Origin: JAKPQE01 sp041397845
GTDB taxonomy: Bacteria > Pseudomonadota > Alphaproteobacteria > Rhizobiales > JAKPQE01
Length of the DNA: 64,000 nt
Reading direction: 5' to 3'
Assembly: GCA_041397845.1 (NCBI GenBank)
Contig: JAWKVW010000004.1
Coordinates: 62,001-126,000, forward strand
A program made the translations under genes and the position numbers. Shown piece by piece: positions 41,309 to 50,827 of the stretch (the stretch's first letter is position 1; each line of letters begins with the position of its first letter). Below the pieces are notes generated by a model. That model made no database searches and had not been told where the DNA came from. It worked only from the letters and a program-made list of their open reading frames with translations.

Positions 41309-42274
41309 GTGAAAATCGGTGTGACCGGGGCAAACGGCTTTATCGGCCGGGCGCTCGTGTCCGAGCTTGCCGAAAAGGAACACGAGCCGGTGGCGCTGGT
41401 GCGGCGTGCCGATCGTGGGCCGGCGGGCGCGGAGGCGCGCGTGCTCGGCGACCTTGGCCCGGCACCGGTCGACCCTGCCCTGCTCTGCGGACTTGACGTC
41501 ATCATCCACCTTGCCGCCCGGGTCCATGTAATGCGCGACAGCGCGGCCGATCCGCTGGCGGCGTTCCGGGCGGTCAACACCGCCGGTGCGGTGCGGCTCG
41601 CCGAAGCCGCGCATGCGGCCGGGGTGCGCCGCTTCGTCTTCGTCAGCACGATCCGCGTCAACGGCGCCGAGACGCCCTATCGCAACGGCCGCGGCCGGCC
41701 GTTCACCTCGTTCGACATTCCGGCACCGACGGAGCCTTATGGCCTCTCGAAGGCGGAGGCCGAGCGCCAGCTTGCCGCGCTGTCGGCGGCAACCGGCCTC
41801 GAGGTGCCGATCGTGCGGCCGCCGCTCGTCTACGGCCCCGGCGCGAAAGGCAATTTCGCCCGTCTCGCCGGCTGGGTGGCGCGCGGCATGCCGTTGCCGC
41901 TGGCGCTCGTCGACAACAAACGCTCGCTTGTCGCGCTCGACAATCTCGTCGACATGCTGGTTGCCGTTGCCACGCATCCGGCGGCACGCGAGGGCACCTT
42001 TCTCGTCTCCGACGACGACGACCTGTCGACGCCGGAACTCATCGCCCGCATCGGCCGGGCGATCGGGCGCCCTGCCCGGCTGTTCGCGGTTCCGGTCCCG
42101 CTCCTTCGGGCGGCAGGCGCGCTGCTCGGCCGACGCGGTGAAGTGCGCCGCCTGACAACCTCGCTGCAGGTCGACATGGCCGACACCAAGGCACGCCTTG
42201 GCTGGCACCCGCCGGTCGCGGTCGATGCGGCAATCGCCTCGGCTGTTGCCGGGCTGACGGGGGGCGGGCGATGA
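41309..42274 (+). CDS. NAD-dependent epimerase/dehydratase, nucleotide-sugar type
   Basis: 321-residue extended SDR: KIGVTGANGFIGRALVSEL, IIHLAARVHVMRD, FVFVSTIRVNG, and the catalytic pair in YGLSKAEAE. HLAARVHVMRD and 'STIRVNG' are features of the WbpV/WreQ group that makes UDP-QuiNAc or related sugars; together with the adjacent WecA-like transferase this suggests an O-antigen initiating sugar. GTG 41309 is the start, with GGAGAGG upstream. The stop overlaps the next ATG by four bases. Confidence 0.85.
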   Translation: MKIGVTGANGFIGRALVSELAEKEHEPVALVRRADRGPAGAEARVLGDLGPAPVDPALLCGLDVIIHLAARVHVMRDSAADPLAAFRAVNTAGAVRLAEAAHAAGVRRFVFVSTIRVNGAETPYRNGRGRPFTSFDIPAPTEPYGLSKAEAERQLAALSAATGLEVPIVRPPLVYGPGAKGNFARLAGWVARGMPLPLALVDNKRSLVALDNLVDMLVAVATHPAAREGTFLVSDDDDLSTPELIARIGRAIGRPARLFAVPVPLLRAAGALLGRRGEVRRLTTSLQVDMADTKARLGWHPPVAVDAAIASAVAGLTGGGR

Positions 42275-43511
42275 CGGGCGGATCGCGCGCCGGCCTTGCG
42301 GCGGCCCTCTCCAACCTCGGGTTTGCCGTCGTCTATGGCGTCATGCCGGTGGCGCTGGTGCTTTCGACGCGGATCGTGCCGCTGATGGTCGGCGTTGGCG
42401 GCATCTTCCTGCTGGTGTCGATATTCGTTGCCGGCGACATGCGGTCACTTTTCACCAAATTCCGGACAGGCGCCGGAAAGCCCCTGACACTCATCGCGCT
42501 GCTGCTCTGCGGGCTGGCGCTGATGGCGCCGCTGCTCGGCAGCCCGGTGCCGCTCGACCTCGGCTCGACGGCGCGGTTTGCCGGTTCTTTCGGGCTTATC
42601 CTCGCCTGGTGGGCGCTTGCCCATATCGCACCGCCGCCGGACCGATCGCTGCTCATCAACATCAGCGCGGCCGGTGTCGCCATCGCTGCGGCACTGATTG
42701 TGCTCGAGCTCGAAACGCCCTTCGGCATCCGTCACATGCTCGGCATTTCGTCGAATCCGTCGATCCTCAACCGGCCGATCGTCGGGGCCCTCGTGCTTGG
42801 CGCGCTTCTCGTCAGTGACGTTCGCGATCGGCACGAGCGGCATTTCTACTGGCAGCCATCCGACCCTCGCAGCGACTGCCGTAACCGGCGCAGACACCAG
42901 TCTGCGACGCTTTTTCTTGTCGTTTTTAGCGCGACCTACGTGCTCGCCCGCCTGCTGCCGCGACCTGTTCTTGTGCTCGGACGCAATCGCGACAGTCGGC
43001 TTCCTGCTGGCAGCGCCGTTCCTGTTCGGCGGCATGTCCGTACCGACATTCCGGCTCTGGCGGACTTCCTGCGCGAAGCCCACGTCGAACACCGGATCAC
43101 GATCTGGCACGACTATGCGCAGGCAGGTGTTCGAGCGCCCGGTGTCCGGTTATGGCTATCGGACTTGGCGCGGAACATGTCGTTGTAAGCAAGATCGTGA
43201 CGCGGCCGAACCCGGATACGGACCTCCTCGACCCGACGCAGTGGCATCCGCATTCGATGCCGTTGCAGCTCTGGGTCAATTTCGGACTGATCGGTGCCGT
43301 CGTCTTTTCCGGCGCGCTGCTGATGGTGCTGCGCCGGATCGGCCGCATCGAGCCGGGCCATCAGGCCGGCGCGCTGGCGCTCTATGCCGGGCTTTTTGCC
43401 GTTGCCGGCGTGTCGCATGGCGCCTGGCAGGAGTGGTGGATGGTGCTTGTCGGCTTTGCGCTCGTCGAGGCGATCCGCCGGTCGGGGCCGATACCGGCGA
43501 AGGCGCCGTAG
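42271..43511 (+). pseudogene. O-antigen ligase/polymerase-like membrane protein, frameshifted
   Basis: Three frames together make a polytopic protein of ~410 aa. First: GLAAALSNLGFAVVYGVMPVALVL to LSDV-like end near 42850, with ~5 helices. Second: VLVL...GFLLAAPFLFGG near 43000. Third: GAEHVVVSKI, DPTQWHPHSMPLQLWVNFGL (the H-P-H loop of Wzy/WaaL-type ligases), AVVFSGALLMVL. Breaks lie near 42850-42900 and near 43080-43150. It overlaps the upstream SDR by four bases. It would join or polymerise undecaprenyl-linked glycans at the periplasmic face. Confidence 0.65.
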
Positions 43512-43559
43512 CTCCCCGTCCGCCATCGGCAAACGACCTCAGGCAGGTGCCTGCCAGCC

Positions 43560-44543
43560 TCAGGCGATGCCGTAGTAGCTCTTGTACCAGTCGATGAACA
43601 GCGGGATGCCGACCTCGATCGGCGTCTTCGGATCGAAGCCGAGATCGCGGCGGCTGGCGTCGATGTTGGCCGAGGTTTCCTTCACGTCGCCGGCCTGCAT
43701 CGGCTCCATGATCATCTCCGCCTTGACGCCGAGGGCGGTCTCGATGGCGCCGATATAGTCGAGCAGGCGCTCGGTGCGCTCGTTGCCGAGATTGTAGACG
43801 CGGGCCGGCACGATGTCCTGGCCGACGGTTGCCGGATGATCGAGGGCGCCGAGCGCGCCGGTGACGATATCGTCGATGTAGGTGAAATCGCGGGCCATGT
43901 CGCCATTGTTGAAGACATGGATCGGGCGGCCGTTGCGCATCGCCTCGGCAAAGAGATAGGCCGCCATGTCCGGCCGGCCCCAGGGGCCGTAAACGGTGAA
44001 GAAGCGCAGGCCGGTCGTCGGCAGGCCGTAAAGATGGCTGTAGGAGCGGGCCATCAGCTCGCCGGCGCGCTTGGTCGCGGCATAGAGCGAAACCGGCCGG
44101 TCGACGCGCTGGTCGATCGAGAACGGCATGTCGGTGTTGGCGCCGTAGACCGAGGACGAGCTGGCGTAGACGAAATGGGCAAGGTTCGGCAGCCGGCGGG
44201 CGGCCTCGAGCATCACCACCTGCCCCATGACGTTGGCGTCGATGTAGGAATAGGGATCGACGAGGGAATGGCGCACGCCGGCCTGGGCGGCGAGGTGAAT
44301 GATGCCGGTGATCGAGGGATTGTCGTCGACGAGGGCATGGACGCCCTCGCGGTCCTGAACCTCGAGGCGGAACAGCCGGAAACCGGGCCGGCGCTCGAGA
44401 CGGGCAAGCCGCGCCTCCTTCAGCCGGACATCGTAATAGGTGTTCATGTTGTCGATGCCGATGACCTCTTCCCCGCGGTCAAGCAGCTTCTCCGACAGAT
44501 GGTAGCCGATGAACCCGGCAGCACCCGTAACAAGAACAGTCAT
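43560..44543 (-). CDS. UDP-glucuronate 4-epimerase-like SDR
   Basis: 327 aa: TVLVTGAAGFIGYHLSEKLL, HLAAQAGVRHSLVDPYSYID, FVYASSSSVYG, catalytic Tyr/Lys in VSLYAATKRAGELM, and FFTVYGPWGRPDMA. The AAQAGVRxSxxxPxxYxxxN pattern and the GPWGRPDMA loop are those of UDP-glucuronate 4-epimerases (LpsL in rhizobia), giving UDP-galacturonate for LPS or exopolysaccharide. It is monocistronic and converges on the ligase-like gene. Confidence 0.88.
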   Translation of the reverse strand: MTVLVTGAAGFIGYHLSEKLLDRGEEVIGIDNMNTYYDVRLKEARLARLERRPGFRLFRLEVQDREGVHALVDDNPSITGIIHLAAQAGVRHSLVDPYSYIDANVMGQVVMLEAARRLPNLAHFVYASSSSVYGANTDMPFSIDQRVDRPVSLYAATKRAGELMARSYSHLYGLPTTGLRFFTVYGPWGRPDMAAYLFAEAMRNGRPIHVFNNGDMARDFTYIDDIVTGALGALDHPATVGQDIVPARVYNLGNERTERLLDYIGAIETALGVKAEMIMEPMQAGDVKETSANIDASRRDLGFDPKTPIEVGIPLFIDWYKSYYGIA

Positions 44544-44797
44544 CAGTCGATTTCCCTCGCCGGCCTTCGGCACATCGAAAAAAGCAATGGAGCCCGCAGG
44601 GCGCGGGCGCGCAGGCCCTTATGGGACAAAGCCGGCCGCGATGAAAGCGGAAACCGCCCGCAAGGCCCGGAACGGCAGCGCCCGGCAAACGGCGCGACGG
44701 TTACGTCCTTTAAATATCGCGGTGGTACTCTGCCGGTCTTCGCGCGGGACGGGGCTCCGGCGCGACGGGGACAAGAACAATTCCATCGCGAGGCGAC

Positions 44798-46246
44798 ATG
44801 AGCGGCGACACCCAGCACAAAATCGTTCCAGTGGTCCTTTGTGGCGGCGGCGGGGAGCGCCTCTGGCCGTTGTCGCGCACCTCGCTTGCCAAGCAGCTCA
44901 TCCGCCTGCACGAGAACCAGAGCCTTTTCGAGCTGACGCTCGATCGCCTCGCGGCAAGCCTTGGCGAAGACATCGTGCCGATCGTCCTCACCGGCGAGGG
45001 CGACCGGTTCGTCGTCGCCGAACAGGTTCGCACCCGCCTCGGCCATCCGGGCCGGATCGTGCTCGAGCCGATGCGCCGCGACACGGCCGCCGCCGTGGCA
45101 CTGGCCGTCGCGGTCGCCGCCAAGGACGATCCGCGCGCCCTTCTTCTCGTCTGTCCGGCCGATCACCTCATCGAGGATGCCGAGGGCTTCGGGCGGGTCG
45201 TCGCCGAGGCAGCGCCGGTTGCCGCAGCCGGCCGGGTCGTCACCTTCGGCATCGAGCCGACCGAGCCGGCAACGGGCTATGGCTACATCCGGGCCGGCGC
45301 GCCGATCACGGGCACGGCGGCGCTCGACGTCGACCGCTTCGTCGAGAAGCCGAACCTCGAACGGGCCGAGGCGATGCTCGCCGAGGGCGGGCATTTCTGG
45401 AATTCAGGCATTTTCCTCTTCCGCGCCGACGTGATGCGCGACGCGCTCGCGACCCACTATTCGGAAGGGCTTTCAGCGGTCGAGAAGGCAGCGCGCGCGC
45501 CGATCGCCGACCTCGAATTCTGGCGGATCGACGAGGCCGCGTTCGGCGCGGCGCCGAAGACTTCCATCGACTATGCCGTCATCGAGAAGATCGACAATGT
45601 CGCCGTCGTTCCGGCCCGGTTCGACTGGAACGACGTCGGCTCCTGGGTCGCCCTTGCGACGACGTTCAAGGGCGACGGCAATGGCAATGCCTCGCGCGGG
45701 CCGGTGGTGATGGTCGAGACGACCGACACCGTCGTCTATACCGATCCGCGCATGGTGACGGCGACGCTCGGCGTCGACGGGCTCGTCGTTGCGGCGACGC
45801 CGGACGCGGTGCTGGTCGCGCCGAAATCACGGTCGCAGGACATTCGCAAGGTGGTCGCGGAGCTGCGACGGGCCAAGCGCAAGGAAGCGGACGAGCATCC
45901 CGAAGTCTTCCGCCCCTGGGGCAGCTATCAGGGGCTCGTTGCCGGCGACCGCTATCAGGTCAAGAAGATCCGCGTGAAGCCGGGCGGCCAGCTTTCGCTG
46001 CAGCGGCACAACCACCGCGCCGAGCACTGGATCGTGGTGCGCGGCACGGCGCAGGTGACCGTCGGCGAGGCGGTGAAGATGGTGACCGAGAACGAGTCGG
46101 TCTACATCCCGATCGGCGCCAACCACCGGCTCGAGAATCCGGGCAAGATCGACCTCGAACTGATCGAGGTGCAGACCGGCTCCTATCTCGGCGAGGACGA
46201 CATCGTCCGCCTGTCGGACGTCTACAACCGCACGCCGGCTGAATAG
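44798..46246 (+). CDS. mannose-1-phosphate guanylyltransferase / mannose-6-phosphate isomerase
   Basis: 482-residue bifunctional enzyme making GDP-mannose. The N-terminal nucleotidyltransferase has VVLCGGGGERLWPLSRTSLA, VCPADHLIEDAEGF and RFVEKPNLERAEAM; the C-terminal cupin (type II PMI) holds RPWGSYQGLVAGDRYQVKKI and LSLQRHNHRAEHWIVVRGTA with the metal-binding His/Glu. GAGGCGAC precedes the ATG. The 3' end overlaps the convergent fadJ-like gene by 25 bases. Confidence 0.93.
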   Translation: MSGDTQHKIVPVVLCGGGGERLWPLSRTSLAKQLIRLHENQSLFELTLDRLAASLGEDIVPIVLTGEGDRFVVAEQVRTRLGHPGRIVLEPMRRDTAAAVALAVAVAAKDDPRALLLVCPADHLIEDAEGFGRVVAEAAPVAAAGRVVTFGIEPTEPATGYGYIRAGAPITGTAALDVDRFVEKPNLERAEAMLAEGGHFWNSGIFLFRADVMRDALATHYSEGLSAVEKAARAPIADLEFWRIDEAAFGAAPKTSIDYAVIEKIDNVAVVPARFDWNDVGSWVALATTFKGDGNGNASRGPVVMVETTDTVVYTDPRMVTATLGVDGLVVAATPDAVLVAPKSRSQDIRKVVAELRRAKRKEADEHPEVFRPWGSYQGLVAGDRYQVKKIRVKPGGQLSLQRHNHRAEHWIVVRGTAQVTVGEAVKMVTENESVYIPIGANHRLENPGKIDLELIEVQTGSYLGEDDIVRLSDVYNRTPAE

Positions 46247-48324
46247 TCGGCAAAGGTGCCGCCCTTTTCGGCCAGATCGACGAGCAGCGGCGCCGGCTCC
46301 CAGCCGTAGCCGCCGGCCGCGCAGGCGGCGCGCACCTCTTCCAGCACGACCTTCAGGCCGCGCCGGTCGGCCTCGAACAGCGGGCCGCCGCGCCAGCGCG
46401 GATAGCCGTAGCCATTGACCATGACCATGTCGATGTCGAGGGCGCGGGCGGCGATGCCTTCGGCCAGCACCTTCGCCGCCTCGTTGACGACGGCGGCAAG
46501 GATGCGGGCGCGGATCTCGTCGGCACCAATGGCGCGACGCGTCACGCCGGCCTCGGCCGAGGCGGTCTCGATGACCTCGCGGACGACCGGATCTGGCCGG
46601 CCGCGGCTGTCCCCGGCATAGTCGTACCAGCCGGAGCCGGTCTTGCGGCCGAAGCGGCCCATCTCGCAGAGGCGGTCGGCGACCTTGACGTAGCGCTCGC
46701 GCGGGTCGCGGGTCGCGGCAAGGCGCTTGCGATTGGCCCATGAGATATCGAGGCCGGCAAGGTCGGCGACCGCGTAGGGTCCCATCGGATAGCCGTATTC
46801 CAGCATCGCGGCGTCGATTTCCTCCGGCAGGGCGCCTTCCTCGATGAGGAAATCGGCCTGCTTGCGGTAGGTGGCGAGGATGCGGTTGCCGATGAAGCCG
46901 TCGCAGACGCCGGAGACGACGGCGACCTTGCCGAGACGGCGGGCGACCGCCATCGCGGTTGCCAGCACATCCGGCGCCGTGGCGGCACCGCGGACCACCT
47001 CGAGCAGCTTCATGATGTTGGCCGGGCTGAAGAAATGCAGGCCGACGACGGCCTCGGGCCGGCTCGTCGCGCGGGCGATCTCGTCGACGTCGAGATAGCT
47101 CGTATTGGTGGCGAGCACCGCGCCGGCCGGCATGATCTCGTCAAGACGGGCAAAGACGTCGCGCTTCAGCGCCATGTCCTCGAACACGGCCTCGATGACG
47201 AGGCTGGCGCCGGATGCCGCTTCCAGGCCGACGGCGAATGTTGCCCGGCCGAGCCGCGCGTCGCGGGTGGCGGCGTCGATGCGGCCGCGCGAGACCATGC
47301 CGTCATAGGTGCCGGTGACGCGGCCCCGGCCCTTTTCCAGCGCCTCGGCGCCGGTCTCGATGATCGTCACCTCGAAACCGGCATCAAGGCAGGCAATGGC
47401 GATGCCGGAGCCCATGGTGCCGGCACCGACGATGGCAATGCGGTCGACGGGGCGCGGCTCGACGCCCTCGAGGCCCGGCACCTTGCCGACCTCGCGCTCG
47501 GCAAAGAAGGCATAGCGCAGCGCCGCGGCCTGATCGGAGGCGACGAGTTCGCGGAAGATCTCGCGCTCGCGGCGCATGCCGTCGGCAAAGTCCATGGTGG
47601 CGACATTGCGGATCGCCTCGGCGGCGCGCAGCGGCGAGAGCTGGCCACGGGCCTTCCGCGCCACTGCCGTTGCGGCCTTGTCATAAGCGGCAGCGTCGAA
47701 TTCGGGCACCGGCAGCTCGGCGGTGCGCGGATGGGGACCGCCCTCTTCGGCGCGCTCGCGCATGAAAGAGACCGCGGCACCGACGACATCATCGGCGACG
47801 ACGAGGTCGGCAAGGCCGAGTTCGACGGCCTCTGAAGAGCCAAGCTTGCGCCCGCTCGTGACGACATCGAGGGCGGCGGCAAAACCGACGAGGCGCGGCA
47901 GGCGCTGGGTGCCGCCAGCGCCCGGAATGATGCCGAGCGTGACTTCCGGCAGGCCGACCTTCGCGTCGGCGCTCATCACCCGGTAATGGCAGCCAAGGGC
48001 GATCTCCAGGCCGCCGCCGAGCGCGGTGCCGTGGATCGCGGCAGCGACTGGCTTTGGCGACGTCTCGATCGCGGCAACGACGTCGGGCAGCAAGGGCTCG
48101 ACCGGCGGCTTGCCGAACTCGCGAATATCGGCGCCGGCGATGAAGGTGCGGCCGGCGCAGGCAAGAACCGCAGCGACGATCGTCTCGTCGGCGGCAATTT
48201 CGGCGATTGCCGCGACAAGACCGGCCCGCACGGCGGCGCCAAGGGCGTTCACCGGCGGGTTGTCGACGAGAATGACGGCAATGCCCGCTTCGCGCTCGAT
48301 ATGGACGACCGGATGGTCGGTCAT
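46222..48324 (-). CDS. enoyl-CoA hydratase / 3-hydroxyacyl-CoA dehydrogenase fusion (FadJ-like)
   Basis: 700 aa. The crotonase domain (residues 1-190) contains GRTFIAGADIREF and GTALGGGLEIALGCHYR with both catalytic Glu regions (PEVTLGIIPGAGGTQRL). The dehydrogenase part (from ~290) has VAIVGAGTMGSGIAIACLDAG, EDMALKRDVFARLDE and GLHFFSPANIMKLLEVVRG (catalytic His). Last gene of the paaN-liv operon; it could carry out the hydration and oxidation steps on phenylacetate-derived CoA esters (PaaF/PaaH roles) or general beta-oxidation. The convergent 25-base overlap with the mannose enzyme gene is unusual. Confidence 0.92.
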   Translation of the reverse strand: MTDHPVVHIEREAGIAVILVDNPPVNALGAAVRAGLVAAIAEIAADETIVAAVLACAGRTFIAGADIREFGKPPVEPLLPDVVAAIETSPKPVAAAIHGTALGGGLEIALGCHYRVMSADAKVGLPEVTLGIIPGAGGTQRLPRLVGFAAALDVVTSGRKLGSSEAVELGLADLVVADDVVGAAVSFMRERAEEGGPHPRTAELPVPEFDAAAYDKAATAVARKARGQLSPLRAAEAIRNVATMDFADGMRREREIFRELVASDQAAALRYAFFAEREVGKVPGLEGVEPRPVDRIAIVGAGTMGSGIAIACLDAGFEVTIIETGAEALEKGRGRVTGTYDGMVSRGRIDAATRDARLGRATFAVGLEAASGASLVIEAVFEDMALKRDVFARLDEIMPAGAVLATNTSYLDVDEIARATSRPEAVVGLHFFSPANIMKLLEVVRGAATAPDVLATAMAVARRLGKVAVVSGVCDGFIGNRILATYRKQADFLIEEGALPEEIDAAMLEYGYPMGPYAVADLAGLDISWANRKRLAATRDPRERYVKVADRLCEMGRFGRKTGSGWYDYAGDSRGRPDPVVREVIETASAEAGVTRRAIGADEIRARILAAVVNEAAKVLAEGIAARALDIDMVMVNGYGYPRWRGGPLFEADRRGLKVVLEEVRAACAAGGYGWEPAPLLVDLAEKGGTFADYSAGVRL

Positions 48325-48412
48325 GATGCTTCTCCCGTGAACAGGGGCGCTGTCGCGCCGGCGGCCGGCGCGGTGTGCCGAGGGCGACCGGCGCCCGAAT
48401 TTGCCAACAAGA

Positions 48413-49135
48413 TCAGAGCCCGAGATAGGCCGACTTGACGCGCTCGTCCTCGAGAAGCGCACGCGCCTCGCCGGAAAAGGCGATCTTGCCGGTCTCGATG
48501 ACGTAGCCGCGATCGGCGATCGAGAGCGCGGCGAAGGCGTTCTGCTCGACGAGGAACACCGTCGCGCCCTCGTTGCGCATGAACTTCACGGCCTCGAGGA
48601 TCTGGTCGACGAGGATCGGGGCAAGGCCCATGGACGGCTCGTCGAGAAGCAGGAGCTTCGGGCCGCACATCAGCGCCCGGCCGATCGCCAGCATCTGCTG
48701 CTGGCCGCCGGAGAGGCCGCCGGCGAGCGAATTGCGACGGGCCTTCAGCACCGGGAAGATGCCAAACACGCGCTCGAGATAGCGCTCGGTGTTCCTGCGA
48801 TTGCGGCGATAGGCGCCGAGACGCAGATTGTCCTCGATGGTCAGCGGGCTGAACACCTGCCGCCCCTCGGGCACCTGGGCGATGGCACGCGCCACCCGGT
48901 CATGCGGCTTCAGGCGCGAGATGTCCTCGCCCTCGAAGACGACGCGGCCGCCGGTGATCGGCTGGACGCCGGAAATGGCGCGCAGCAGTGTCGTCTTGCC
49001 GGCACCGTTGGCGCCGACGAGGGTGACGATCTCGCCCTTCTTGACCTCGAGGTCGACGCCCTTGACGGCCTCGATGCGGCCATAGCCGCTCGTCAGGTTC
49101 TCAATGGTCAGCACGGGCGGCCTCCGTTTGGCCAT
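48413..49135 (-). CDS. livF: branched-chain-type ABC transporter ATPase (LivF)
   Basis: 240-residue ATPase with Walker A GANGAGKTTLLRAI, signature LSGGQQQMLAIGRALM, Walker B KLLLLDEPSMGLAP and the switch VEQNAFAAL. As annotated it overlaps livG by 35 bases. A GTG at 49114 preceded six bases upstream by GGAGG is a better start, and would shorten the overlap to 14 bases and remove seven residues. Part of the transporter placed in the phenylacetate operon. Confidence 0.92.
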   Translation of the reverse strand: MAKRRPPVLTIENLTSGYGRIEAVKGVDLEVKKGEIVTLVGANGAGKTTLLRAISGVQPITGGRVVFEGEDISRLKPHDRVARAIAQVPEGRQVFSPLTIEDNLRLGAYRRNRRNTERYLERVFGIFPVLKARRNSLAGGLSGGQQQMLAIGRALMCGPKLLLLDEPSMGLAPILVDQILEAVKFMRNEGATVFLVEQNAFAALSIADRGYVIETGKIAFSGEARALLEDERVKSAYLGL

Positions 49136-49889
49136 GGGCGCCGAGATAGGCGGCGATCACCTGTGGATCGTTGCGGACCTCGGCAGCGGTGCCCTCGATG
49201 AGTTTCTTGCCGTAGTCGAGCACGAGAATGCGGTCGGAGATCTTCATGACGAGGCGCATGTCGTGCTCGACGAGAGCGACGGTGACGCCGCTCCTGGCGA
49301 TCTGCTGGATGAGGCCGTCGATCTCCTCGGTCTCGACGGCATTGCAGCCGGCGGCCGGCTCGTCGAGCAGGAGAAGCTTCGGGCCGACGGCGAGCGAGCG
49401 GGCGATCTCGAGCCGCTTCAGCGCGCCATAGGGCAGCGAGCCGGCGGGTTCGTCGGCCTTGTCGGCGAGGCCGACAAAGTCGAGCAGTTCCATTGCCTTT
49501 TGCCGCGACGCCCGGTTCTGGGCGCGGACCGAGGGCAGATTGAAGATCTGGGCGGTGATGCCGACATGCTCGTGGATGTGGCGGCCGACCATGACATTCT
49601 CGACCGCGGTCATGCGGAAATAGACCTGCAGGTTCTGGAACGTGCGCGACAGGCCGAGGCGGGCGAGCCGATGCGGCGGCATGCCGGTGATGTCCTCGCC
49701 GGCAAGCTTCACGGTGCCGCGCGTCGGCACGTAGACGCCCGAGACGAGGTTGAACATCGTCGTCTTGCCGGCACCGTTCGGGCCGATGATCGAGAAGATC
49801 TGGCCCTGGCGGATTTCGAACGAGACCTCGTCGACGGCGCGCACGCCGCCGAAGTCGATGCCGACGCCGGTGACTTCGAGAACGCTCAT
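49101..49889 (-). CDS. livG: branched-chain-type ABC transporter ATPase (LivG)
   Basis: 262-residue ATPase: GPNGAGKTTMFNLVSGV (Walker A), LGLSRTFQNLQVYFRMTAVE (LivG-specific helix), signature GSLPYGALKRLEIARSLA, Walker B KLLLLDEPAAGCN and VEHDMRLVM. LivG-type signature motifs deviate from LSGGQ as here. Overlaps livM by four bases (ATGA). Confidence 0.93.
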   Translation of the reverse strand: MSVLEVTGVGIDFGGVRAVDEVSFEIRQGQIFSIIGPNGAGKTTMFNLVSGVYVPTRGTVKLAGEDITGMPPHRLARLGLSRTFQNLQVYFRMTAVENVMVGRHIHEHVGITAQIFNLPSVRAQNRASRQKAMELLDFVGLADKADEPAGSLPYGALKRLEIARSLAVGPKLLLLDEPAAGCNAVETEEIDGLIQQIARSGVTVALVEHDMRLVMKISDRILVLDYGKKLIEGTAAEVRNDPQVIAAYLGAHGQTEAARADH

Positions 49890-50827
49890 TGCACCCTCCC
49901 CGACAGCCGGTCGCGCAGGGTCGGAACGATGCCCCGGCGCAGGAAGATCATGAACAGCATCATCATCAGGCCGAGCATCAGGTGCTCGTAGTCATGAAAG
50001 ACGGTGAGCGCCTGCGGCAGCGTGACGAGCACGGCCGCGCCGACGAGCGAGCCGAGGATCGAGCCCATGCCGCCGAGCACGACCATGGTGACGAGCTCGA
50101 TGGAGTGCAGGAACCCGGCCTGGTTCGGCGTCACGAGACCATCGAACAGCGCCAGCAGCGAGCCGGCAACGGCGGCGTAGACGGCCGAGATGACGAAGAC
50201 GATGAGCTTGTGGCGGGCGACATCGATGCCGCCGACCCGGGCCGCCGTCTCGCTGTCGTGCAGGGCGCGCAGGGCCCGGCCGAGCGGACTGTCGACCAGG
50301 TTGAGGGCGACCCAGGCGCCGATGAAGAGGCAGACGCCGGTCACCCAGTACCACATCACCGGGCCCTTCACCTTCATGCCGAAGAGGACGAGGCGCGGCA
50401 CCGGCATGCCGTCCGGGCCGCCGGTCCATTGCGCCTCGTTGTTGAGGAACATGGCGATGAGGATGCCCATGCCGAGGGTCGCGACGGCGAGATAGTGGCC
50501 GCGCAGCTTGAGGATCGGCCGGCCGACGAGGAAGGCGACGAGGCCGGCCGAGACGGCGCCAAGCACGGCGGCGGCGAGCGGCGGGATGCCCATATGGGTC
50601 GGCCCGACGGCGACGGCGTAGGCGCCCATGCCGAAGAAGCCGGCGTGACCGAGGCTGACCTGGCCGGCATAGCCCATCAACAGGTTGAGGCCGACGACGG
50701 CGAGCGCCGAGATCCAGACCAGCGTCGCGATCCGGAAATAATAGGCCGAGGGAAAGGCGACCGGCAGCACCAGCACGACGATCGCGAGGACGAGGAGAAC
50801 CCCGTATTTGCCCTTGAGAAACGCCAT
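49886..50827 (-). CDS. livM: branched-chain-type ABC transporter permease (LivM)
   Basis: 313-residue permease with about nine helices: YYFRIATLVWISALAVVGLN, LMGYAGQVSLGHAGFFGMGA (family hallmark), GRALRALHDSETAARVGGID (cytoplasmic EAA-like loop). ATG 50825-50827 overlaps the livH stop by one base; a GTG just before it gives one extra residue. Confidence 0.93.
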   Translation of the reverse strand: MAFLKGKYGVLLVLAIVVLVLPVAFPSAYYFRIATLVWISALAVVGLNLLMGYAGQVSLGHAGFFGMGAYAVAVGPTHMGIPPLAAAVLGAVSAGLVAFLVGRPILKLRGHYLAVATLGMGILIAMFLNNEAQWTGGPDGMPVPRLVLFGMKVKGPVMWYWVTGVCLFIGAWVALNLVDSPLGRALRALHDSETAARVGGIDVARHKLIVFVISAVYAAVAGSLLALFDGLVTPNQAGFLHSIELVTMVVLGGMGSILGSLVGAAVLVTLPQALTVFHDYEHLMLGLMMMLFMIFLRRGIVPTLRDRLSGRVQ

